Assembly (NCBI GenBank): GCA_910587905.1
Contig: CAJUOF010000234.1
Location: forward strand, 1-8,727
Direction of reading: 5' to 3'
Length of the DNA stretch: 8,727 bases
Source: an uncultured Lachnospiraceae bacterium
Lineage (GTDB): Bacteria > Bacillota_A > Clostridia > Lachnospirales > Lachnospiraceae
The notes below the pieces were generated by a model, which ran no database searches, was not told the DNA's origin, and saw only the letters and a program-made list of their open reading frames with translations. Below, piece after piece: positions 1 through 6,083 of this stretch; positions within the stretch are counted from its first letter, which is position 1, and the number at the start of each line of letters is the position of its first letter. The position numbers and the translations under genes are program-made.

Positions 1-93
1 GCGAAACTCAAAAACCTGTCGAATATTCTCGTAAATTTATGTTTCGCAATTGCCTAAAAAAGTGGAGATTATGAAAGGAGAAAGCAGCAAGCG

Positions 94-1203
94 ATGAAAG
101 ATTCAGCATTTTCTGTCAGAATCGAAAAGATGAAGGAAATTCTTAAACAGGAGGGGATCGATTGTTTTCTGATCACGCCGTCCTCGGATATGAAATATCT
201 GTGCGGTTATTCGATCAAGGGGGATGAACGGTTCCTGGCATTGGCAGTGGCCCCCGGCCATGAGCCGTTTATCATTGCGAACATTCTCTATGAGCTCCAA
301 GTGACGGAGACACCGGTGGAACAGTTTGCCTATTGGTTCGACGGGGAGAATCCCTTCGATCTTCTGAAAAAGGAGCTGGCCGAGCGGGGGATCCGTACCG
401 GCACCATTGGAGTGGATGCGGCCATGCCTGCTCTGTTCTCCCTGCAGCTTTCTGCCCTCTATCCGGAGGCACGCCTTGTAAATGGCAGTCCTCTGGTACA
501 GCCGCTCCGGATCTATAAAGACCGCCAGGAGATGGACCGGATGATCGCGGCTACGGCGAAGGCGGACGAGGCTCTGAGGCGCTGCATAGGAAAAGGGACT
601 TACTGGGTGGGAAAGACAGAGTCGGATTTTCTGGCGGAGCTGGCATATGAGATGACCTGTCTTGGGATCTCGGATACAGGAGCTTGTGTGGCGGTGGGGG
701 CCAATGCGGCTGTTCCCCACCATAAAACGGGAGATACGGTCATCGAGATGGGAAACTGCCTGTTGATTGATTTTGGCGGCTCCTATCAGAATTACCATAC
801 GGATATGACCAGAACGTACCATTTCGGAGAACCGGACACCGAGTTTGCGGAGGTCTATCAGGTTGTGCTGGAGGCGAATCTGGCAGGCGAAGAGGCGGCA
901 AAGGCTGGAAATGAGCTTCAGGATGTGGACGCGGCGGCCAGAAGGGTGATCGAACAGGCCGGTTACGGGGAGTATTTCATCCACCGGACCGGGCATGGCA
1001 TCGGTATTGACTGTCATGAGGGCCCCTCTGCGGGGGCCGGAGAAAAAACAAAGATCGCGCCCGGAATGGCTTTTTCCTGCGAGCCAGGGATCTATCTGCC
1101 GGGAAGGTTTGGCGTGCGCATCGAAGACCAGGTGCTGATCGAGGAAGATGGGAGTACCAGGGTACTCCATCAGTTGCCCAAGGAACTGACCGTGATAAAA
1201 TAA
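94..1203 (+). CDS. M24 family Xaa-Pro peptidase (prolidase / aminopeptidase P-like)
   Basis: Predicted cytoplasmic metallopeptidase of 369 aa that would cleave bonds next to proline in small peptides (Xaa-Pro dipeptidase or aminopeptidase). Residues 1-140 resemble the creatinase N-terminal domain; residues ~145-365 form the pita-bread catalytic domain. The five expected metal ligands are visible: D226 (LLIDFGG), D237 (HTDMTRT), H301 (HRTGHGIG), E330 (CEPGIY) and E344 (RIEDQ). Their spacings of 11, 64, 29 and 14 residues match what I recall for the Pyrococcus furiosus prolidase. VPHH at 207-210 supplies the usual substrate-site histidine. No signal peptide or membrane segment is seen. The ATG at 94 is preceded by AAGGAG at 75-80, with a rather long 13-nt spacing; M13 is an alternative start but would trim the N-terminal domain. 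It stands alone on its strand and converges with the MATE gene. Family assignment is firm; dipeptidase versus aminopeptidase cannot be settled from sequence. Confidence 0.93.
   Translation: MKDSAFSVRIEKMKEILKQEGIDCFLITPSSDMKYLCGYSIKGDERFLALAVAPGHEPFIIANILYELQVTETPVEQFAYWFDGENPFDLLKKELAERGIRTGTIGVDAAMPALFSLQLSALYPEARLVNGSPLVQPLRIYKDRQEMDRMIAATAKADEALRRCIGKGTYWVGKTESDFLAELAYEMTCLGISDTGACVAVGANAAVPHHKTGDTVIEMGNCLLIDFGGSYQNYHTDMTRTYHFGEPDTEFAEVYQVVLEANLAGEEAAKAGNELQDVDAAARRVIEQAGYGEYFIHRTGHGIGIDCHEGPSAGAGEKTKIAPGMAFSCEPGIYLPGRFGVRIEDQVLIEEDGSTRVLHQLPKELTVIK
1147..1171. repeat. Strong inverted repeat near the 3' end of the M24 peptidase gene
   Basis: GATGGGAGTACC (1147-1158) and GGTACTCCATC (1161-1171) are complementary over 11 base pairs with one bulged G and a 2-nt AG centre. 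Within it, GGAGTACC and GGTACTCC form a perfect 8-bp dyad. It lies inside the codons for residues 352-360, about 30 nt before the stop. No T tract follows on either strand, so it is not a standard intrinsic terminator. Confidence 0.6.
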
Positions 1204-1224
1204 AAAAGGCTGCTTTCTGTTTTC

Positions 1225-2586
1225 CTACAGGGGCAACAATGTTTTCTTTCTGCGCAGGTAATAGATCAATCCGATGAGATCGGCCAGGAACCATCCGATG
1301 GGAACGGAGATCCAGATGCCGATCACTCCGATGGCCGGGACGGCGGAGAGGGTGTAGGCCAGAAGGACACGGGTGCCCAGAGAGACGATCGTCAGCACTA
1401 CGGACATTCCCGGCTTTTGAATGGCCCGGTAGAGGCCGTAGAGCAGAAACAGACAGCCGATCCCGCAGTAGAAGGCTCCCTCAATGCGCAGATATTGGAC
1501 GCCGGTGGCAAGGATCTTGGTCTCATGGGGCTTCACAAAGATCAGCATTAGGGGCCTCGCGAAGATACAGACGCCGGCCGTGATCACCAGACAGAAGACC
1601 ACGGAGGAGGCGATGGCGCTCCCTATCCCTTTACGGATCCGGTCCGCCTTCCCTGCTCCGTAATTTTGCGCGATAAAGGTGGAAAAAGCGTTGCCGAAAT
1701 CCTGGACCGGCATGTAGGCGAAGGAGTCGATCTTCACGGCAGCGGCAAAGGCGGCCATGACGGTGGGGCCGAAGCTGTTGACCCGTCCCTGGACCATGAG
1801 AATGCCGAAATTCATGATGGACTGCTGGAGGCAGGTGAGGAAAGAAAACTGGGAGATCTCCGGCAGGATGCCGGGCTCCAGGTGCAGATGCCTCCGGCTC
1901 AGCCTGAGCTCCGGAAATTTTGCCAGGGTGTACACCAGGATGCCGATGCCGGACACGTATTGGGAGATCACCGTGGCCGCCGCCGCTCCCTCAGCCCCCC
2001 AGTGGAAAGAGAGGACAAATAACAGGTCCAGCCCGATGTTTAAAAGTGCGGAGATCCCAAGAAAAAGGAGGGGAATGACGGAATTCCCCAGAGCCCGGAG
2101 CAGGGAGGCGAAATAATTGTAGAGAAAGGTGGCGGCAATCCCCAGGAAAATAATCCAGAGATATCCACGCATCATCTCATAGATCTCCGGAGGGGTCTGC
2201 AAAAGCCGCATGATGGGGTCGATAAAGACGAATACGGCCAGATTCAGAACAACCGTACATCCCGCCACCAGAAGGAAAGAGGCAAACATGCTGTGTTTGA
2301 GCCGCTCCATGTTTCCTGCACCATAGCAGGTGGAAAACACGGCGCCGCTCCCCATGCATAGGCCCAGGAGGATCGAGGTCAAAAAGGTCATCAGGGTGTA
2401 GGCGGAGCCGACGGCCGCCAGAGCATTGGAGCCCAGAAACTGGCCCACGATCAGGGTGTCCGCAATGTTGTAGAGCTGTTGTAGAAGGTTTCCCAGGATC
2501 ATGGGAAGGGCAAATAACAGCATGGTCTTTGTGATGCCTCCGTTTGTGAGGTCTTTCTTTTTTCCTGTCGAAATATTGTTTTTCAT
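1225..2586 (-). CDS. MATE family multidrug/Na+ antiporter-type efflux transporter
   Basis: Integral membrane protein of 453 aa, the usual length for MATE exporters, which expel organic cations, drugs or metabolites in exchange for Na+ or H+. About twelve hydrophobic segments are visible. The two halves show the expected internal repeat: LPMILGNLLQQLYNIADTL near residue 28 corresponds to the FSFLTCLQQSIMNFGIL region near 247, and CYGAGN (87-92) corresponds to NYGAGK (308-313). D43 in the first membrane helix (NIADT) sits where many MATE proteins carry a coupling carboxylate. The chosen ATG at 2586 follows AGGAAAAAGGA on the minus strand. An upstream in-frame ATG at 2667 would add 27 hydrophilic residues, overlap the preceding gene and have a poorer ribosome binding site. 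It lies 59 nt downstream of the DMT transporter gene and probably shares its promoter. The substrate cannot be told from sequence. Confidence 0.93.
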   Translation of the reverse strand: MKNNISTGKKKDLTNGGITKTMLLFALPMILGNLLQQLYNIADTLIVGQFLGSNALAAVGSAYTLMTFLTSILLGLCMGSGAVFSTCYGAGNMERLKHSMFASFLLVAGCTVVLNLAVFVFIDPIMRLLQTPPEIYEMMRGYLWIIFLGIAATFLYNYFASLLRALGNSVIPLLFLGISALLNIGLDLLFVLSFHWGAEGAAAATVISQYVSGIGILVYTLAKFPELRLSRRHLHLEPGILPEISQFSFLTCLQQSIMNFGILMVQGRVNSFGPTVMAAFAAAVKIDSFAYMPVQDFGNAFSTFIAQNYGAGKADRIRKGIGSAIASSVVFCLVITAGVCIFARPLMLIFVKPHETKILATGVQYLRIEGAFYCGIGCLFLLYGLYRAIQKPGMSVVLTIVSLGTRVLLAYTLSAVPAIGVIGIWISVPIGWFLADLIGLIYYLRRKKTLLPL

Positions 2587-2645
2587 GGTTCTCAGATTCC
2601 TTTTTCCTGCTTGAAATGATTTTTTGTATGCCGCTGACAAAGTGA

Positions 2646-3542
2646 TCAGTGCTTTGCTGCCGCCCATTTATCCAAAAAAATCCCGGCGCAAACCACAGCG
2701 ATCCCCAGAAATTTCCCCAGTGGGAAACTTCCGAGAAGGATAAAATCAGCCACAATGCTGGCACCGATCTGACCGATGAGCAGGAAGGTGGTCGCATGGA
2801 AGACCTTCATATTTCCGTAGGCCATGTTGTTGAACACACAGGCGACGGCGCCGAGGGGGCCTGTCAGATAGCCGATCAGGGGCGCATTCTGAAAACCAGA
2901 GAGGGGCGGGTGAAAGCCGGAGGCAGCCAAGAGTAAGAGCAATGCGACGATGGCTCCGAAACCGGAATTGTAAAAGCTTCCGGCGACTTTTCCCACATAG
3001 CGGCTGGCTTCATAATTGAACATCCGGGCAAACACGGTGATACAGCCGATGAAGATTGCGAAAATCAACAGAAGGAACAGGATTCCCTGGCCGGAGACAC
3101 CAGTGAAGGAATCGCCCCCGGCGAAATTGATGACAAACACGCCTGCAAGAATGCACAGGAAACCGGGAAGCCGGTATGTATGAAAGGAAACCTTGTCCGA
3201 GCCAAACCATCCAAAGTGGTCCACGGCCGCAGACATGATGAGCTGGCCGGAGACGGAGAGGCAGACGGTGACGGCGCTTCCAAGTCTTGCCACCAGATAG
3301 CCGGAGAAGCCCAGAACAAAGATGGCACACACGCCGCCGAGACAGGCGCGAAAGGGCATTCCGCTTGGCTTCGGGAATTTCCTTTTGGCCGCAAGTTCCA
3401 GAATCAGGCTGGTAAGAGCGTTTAAAAATTGGCTGATAAAGCCCACACCCAGGACTCCGATAAAAGGGTAAAGCATGCCGTTGTAGCTGCTTTGGGCAGA
3501 GATCATCGCGCCGGAGATCACAGCCAGGATGATGTAGAGCAT
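2646..3542 (-). CDS. DMT superfamily transporter, DUF606/YdcZ type
   Basis: Polytopic inner-membrane protein of 298 aa with about ten hydrophobic segments, a fused two-repeat DUF606 (YdcZ) member of the drug/metabolite transporter superfamily. The repeat shows in LSVSGQLIMSAAVDHFGWFG (95-114) against FLLIGQIGASIVADFILLG (253-271), each followed by a Gly-rich hydrophobic helix (LPGFLCILAGVFVINF and LGKFLGIAVVCAGIFL). Members with a known role move small metabolites or drugs; no substrate can be named here. The start at 3542 is chosen because a perfect AGGAGG lies 8 nt upstream on the minus strand and the protein then begins directly with a membrane helix (MLYIILAVISG). An in-frame GTG at 3587 would add 15 residues without a good ribosome binding site. 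It is first in a two-gene unit with the MATE exporter, reading from a strong-looking promoter in the divergent intergenic region. Confidence 0.88.
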   Translation of the reverse strand: MLYIILAVISGAMISAQSSYNGMLYPFIGVLGVGFISQFLNALTSLILELAAKRKFPKPSGMPFRACLGGVCAIFVLGFSGYLVARLGSAVTVCLSVSGQLIMSAAVDHFGWFGSDKVSFHTYRLPGFLCILAGVFVINFAGGDSFTGVSGQGILFLLLIFAIFIGCITVFARMFNYEASRYVGKVAGSFYNSGFGAIVALLLLLAASGFHPPLSGFQNAPLIGYLTGPLGAVACVFNNMAYGNMKVFHATTFLLIGQIGASIVADFILLGSFPLGKFLGIAVVCAGIFLDKWAAAKH

Positions 3543-3617
3543 AGAGCGTTCCTCCTGAGGCAAAGGCCGCTGTATTAAATCAAACACCTATCGTTTCTGT
3601 ATCAGACAATACTACTG

Positions 3618-3646
3618 ATTATACGCGTAATACTGGAAATAATCAA
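3618..3646 (-). promoter_or_regulatory. Predicted sigma-A promoter for the DMT-MATE transporter unit
   Basis: On the minus strand TTGATT (3646-3641) and a perfect TATAAT (3623-3618) are separated by exactly 17 nt. Transcription would begin near 3611 and leave a leader of roughly 70 nt before the ATG at 3542. The 8-bp palindrome TACGCGTA (3622-3629) overlaps the upstream edge of the -10 box and could be an operator. Only the promoter boxes are reasonably supported; regulator binding is conjecture. Confidence 0.6.
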
Positions 3647-3655
3647 TATGGTTTC

Positions 3656-3684
3656 TGGCAATTTTAAGGAATCTATGGTATGAT
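3656..3684 (+). promoter_or_regulatory. Predicted extended -10 promoter for deoD-cls-GH2
   Basis: TATGAT at 3679-3684 carries an upstream TGG (extended -10 type). It is spaced 17 nt from TGGCAA at 3656-3661, which matches the -35 consensus at only three of six positions. It would start transcription near 3691 and give a leader of about 80 nt before the deoD ATG at 3773. Its -35 box lies only 9 nt from that of the divergent minus-strand promoter, so the two may compete or be co-regulated. Confidence 0.45.
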
Positions 3685-3721
3685 AAAACCAGTTTCCCTA
3701 TGTTTGTTTTTATACCAGGAG

Positions 3722-3747
3722 AGGGCTTGCCGAACGAGGCAGGCTTT
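3722..3747 (+). promoter_or_regulatory. Hairpin in the predicted deoD 5' leader
   Basis: GCTTGCC (3725-3731) can pair with GGCAGGC (3738-3744) around the loop GAACGA, with one G-U wobble. The stem can extend by three weaker pairs to 3722 and 3747. It sits between the predicted promoter and the AGGAGG at 3760-3765. It has only a short T run after it, so it is not a convincing terminator. It matches no riboswitch consensus I know, including the purine riboswitch. A role in mRNA stability or translation is possible. Confidence 0.35.
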
Positions 3748-3772
3748 CCCGCAAAGAACAGGAGGTAATCCT

Positions 3773-4486
3773 ATGGCAACTCCACACAATCAGGCGGAAA
3801 AGGGACAGATCGCAGAGAGCATTCTGCTGCCGGGCGATCCTTTAAGGGCCAAATTTATCGCAGAAAACTTTCTTGAAGATGTCGTGATGTTCAATTCTGT
3901 AAGGAACATGTTCGGATTTACCGGAACCTACGGGGGAAAACGGGTGTCGGTGATGGGCACAGGGATGGGCTGTGCTTCCATCGGCATCTATTCCTATGAA
4001 TTGATCCATTTTTACGGGGTGAAAAACTTGATCCGGGTCGGTTCCTGCGGAAGCATTCAGGAACATTTGCCTGTGGGAAATTTGGTCATGGCTATGGCGG
4101 CCAGCACCGACGGAAACTTTGCCCACCAGTATAAGCTTCCGGGAACTTATTCCGCCACGGCTTCCTATGAACTTTTGGAACAGGCCGTCCGGTCGGCGAA
4201 GGACCACGGCTATCCCTGCCGGGTGGGAAACGTGCTGTCTTCCGATCTTTTCTACACGGAGACACCGGAGTGGAAGGAGTGGGCGAAGATGGGGCTTCTC
4301 TCCGTGGAAATGGAGAGTTATGCCCTCTATTGCAATGCAAACCGGGCGGGAGTGCGGGCCCTTGGCATTTTCACCGTGTCCGATTCCATCGTGACGGGGG
4401 AGGGGCTCTCGGCCGAGGAGCGTCAGACCGGTTTCTCCAACATGATGCAGGTGGCTCTGGAAACGGCGGCGGCCTTCACAGAATAA
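3773..4486 (+). CDS. deoD: Purine nucleoside phosphorylase, DeoD (hexameric) type
   Basis: Cytoplasmic enzyme of 237 aa (E. coli DeoD is 239) that splits purine (deoxy)nucleosides with phosphate to the free base and (deoxy)ribose-1-phosphate, for salvage. It begins with the family hallmark MATPHN and has LLPGDPLRAKFIAE (18-31) with phosphate-binding G21 and R25. R44 lies in FNSVRNMFGFTG, and RVGSCGS (88-94) supplies the R88/S91 region. SVEMES (177-182) is the nucleoside-binding segment. TVSD (201-204) and EERQT (215-219) provide the catalytic Asp204/Arg217 pair. The ATG at 3773 has AGGAGG 7 nt upstream; an in-frame ATG at 3680 would fall inside the -10 promoter box and add a non-homologous leader, so it is rejected. 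No deoC, deoA or deoB lies beside it. It is followed after 44 nt by the cardiolipin synthase gene. Confidence 0.95.
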   Translation: MATPHNQAEKGQIAESILLPGDPLRAKFIAENFLEDVVMFNSVRNMFGFTGTYGGKRVSVMGTGMGCASIGIYSYELIHFYGVKNLIRVGSCGSIQEHLPVGNLVMAMAASTDGNFAHQYKLPGTYSATASYELLEQAVRSAKDHGYPCRVGNVLSSDLFYTETPEWKEWAKMGLLSVEMESYALYCNANRAGVRALGIFTVSDSIVTGEGLSAEERQTGFSNMMQVALETAAAFTE

Positions 4487-4530
4487 GCGTTTTGCGTGTC
4501 AGAGAATCATCTGTCCGGTAAGAGGAAGTT

Positions 4531-6066
4531 ATGAAAAAAAAGTACAAAAAGCTGATTACCAACAGAATACTCCTCACCGGGGTCTTGCTGGTGATCCAGG
4601 CGATATGGCTGGTGATCTTTCTTCGGAGGCTCATCAGCTATTCCGTCTGGGTAAACGCCTCTTTTACGGTGCTCAGCATCCTGATCACCCTGTTTCTGAT
4701 CGGGAAAGAGGAGAACTCCGCCTACAAGATTGCCTGGATCATTCTGATCCTCTGCCTCCCCCTGTTCGGCGGCCTTCTCTATCTCTCCTTCGGCAACAAA
4801 AATCCGTCCAAAAATATGAAACGGCGGCTGAAGAATGCCCACCGCTCCATGGCAAAAGGCTTCCGGGGAGGACTGGAAGTCCTGGAAGAACTGAAAAAAA
4901 TCGACAGTCGGGCGGCGGGGGTCAGCACTTATCTGAAAAATGCCAGTGATTACGGCCTTCATAAAAACACGGATGTCCGCTATTATCCGCTGGGAGAGCT
5001 TTGGTTCGAAGCGCTTCTGGCCGACTTGGAACGGGCGGAATACTATATTTTCATGGAATATTTCATCATCGAAGAGGGGTATATGTGGAACCGGATCCTG
5101 AGAATTTTGGAGCGGAAAGTTTCGGAGGGGGTGGACGTCCGCCTGATCTACGACGACATGGGCTGTGTCTCTCTGCTCCCCAAGGGGTATGACAAGTGGA
5201 TGGAGCGAAGGGGGATTCGGTGCATGGCCTTTAACCGGATCGTTCCCTTTTTAGCCATGGTCATGAACCACAGAGACCATCGAAAGATCACGGTCATTGA
5301 CGGTCACACGGCCTATACGGGAGGCATCAACCTGGCCGACGAATACATCAACGTCAAAAAGCGGTTCGGCCACTGGAAGGACTCCGGCGTCCGCCTGGAG
5401 GGGGAGGGCGTCTGGAATTTCACTCTGATGTTCCTGGAAATGTGGAATGCCTATCGGAAGGAGGACGGAAGCCTGGAGCAGTTTAAGCCCTGGCTGCACC
5501 ATCCGGAGCCTTTTTTCGGAAAGGGCTTTGTCCAGCCCTTCGGCGACACGCCCCTGGACAATGAGACGGTGGCGGAAAATGTGTATATCGAGATCCTAAA
5601 CCAGGCCAGGGAATACTGCTACATCTTTACGCCCTATCTGATCGTGGACGACGAGATGAAGCTGGCCCTCTCCCTGGCAGCCAAGCGGGGGGTGGACGTG
5701 CGGATTGTGACGCCGGGGATCCCGGACAAGCCCCTGGTATTTCGTCTCACCCGCTCCAACTATGCGCCCCTTTTGAAGGCGGGGGTCAAGATCTATGAGT
5801 ATACGCCGGGCTTTCTCCATGCAAAAAGCTACGTCTGCGACGATGAGTTTGCAGTGGTCGGCACCATCAACATGGATTACCGGAGCCTGTATCTGCACTT
5901 TGAATGCGGAACCTTCATGTACCGGACGGATGCGGTGGCCGACCTAAAGATCGACGCCATCCAAACCATTGGGAGGAGCCGTCCCGTGTCCCTGAAAGAC
6001 TGTCGAACGGGGCTGTTCGGGGGACTGTTTGATTCTGTCCTTCGGATTCTGGCTCCGCTTTTTTAA
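4531..6066 (+). CDS. cls: Cardiolipin synthase, bacterial two-HKD phospholipase D type
   Basis: Membrane enzyme of 511 aa that condenses two phosphatidylglycerol molecules to cardiolipin and glycerol. Three hydrophobic segments lie at the N-terminus (about 12-31, 38-57 and 67-87), matching the PLD-nuclease N-terminal domain that anchors clostridial and bacillar Cls proteins. Two catalytic HxKxxxxD motifs follow: H250/K252/D257 (HRKITVID, then TGGINLADEY) and H430/K432/D437 (HAKSYVCD, then GTINMDYRS). Full length and both motifs indicate an active enzyme. The ATG at 4531 has GAGGAA just upstream, and the Lys-rich start before the first membrane segment (MKKKYKK) fits positive-inside topology. 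It lies 44 nt after deoD and 17 nt before the GH2 gene with no terminator visible on either side, so it is probably co-transcribed. Other phosphatidyl transfer activity is possible but less likely. Confidence 0.94.
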   Translation: MKKKYKKLITNRILLTGVLLVIQAIWLVIFLRRLISYSVWVNASFTVLSILITLFLIGKEENSAYKIAWIILILCLPLFGGLLYLSFGNKNPSKNMKRRLKNAHRSMAKGFRGGLEVLEELKKIDSRAAGVSTYLKNASDYGLHKNTDVRYYPLGELWFEALLADLERAEYYIFMEYFIIEEGYMWNRILRILERKVSEGVDVRLIYDDMGCVSLLPKGYDKWMERRGIRCMAFNRIVPFLAMVMNHRDHRKITVIDGHTAYTGGINLADEYINVKKRFGHWKDSGVRLEGEGVWNFTLMFLEMWNAYRKEDGSLEQFKPWLHHPEPFFGKGFVQPFGDTPLDNETVAENVYIEILNQAREYCYIFTPYLIVDDEMKLALSLAAKRGVDVRIVTPGIPDKPLVFRLTRSNYAPLLKAGVKIYEYTPGFLHAKSYVCDDEFAVVGTINMDYRSLYLHFECGTFMYRTDAVADLKIDAIQTIGRSRPVSLKDCRTGLFGGLFDSVLRILAPLF

Positions 6067-6083
6067 ACGAAAAGAGGAGAGCT

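Noticed and set aside
103..1170. Antisense open frame (355 codons) opposite the M24 peptidase
   Set aside because: Its product resembles no family and is a shadow of a gene with all five metal ligands intact.
1204..1224. Possible bidirectional terminator between the convergent stop codons
   Set aside because: Only 4-bp stems can be drawn (AAAG/CTTT, CTGT/ACAG), with no stable GC stem before a T run on either strand.
1173..1237. 7-bp inverted repeat GTTGCCC / GGGCAAC spanning the convergent junction
   Set aside because: The arms are short, 51 nt apart and do not extend, so chance is the simplest explanation.
3680..3772. N-terminal extension of deoD from an earlier ATG at 3680
   Set aside because: That ATG lies inside the predicted -10 box. 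The extra residues are unlike the family, and the ATG at 3773 has a perfect ribosome binding site and the MATPHN start.
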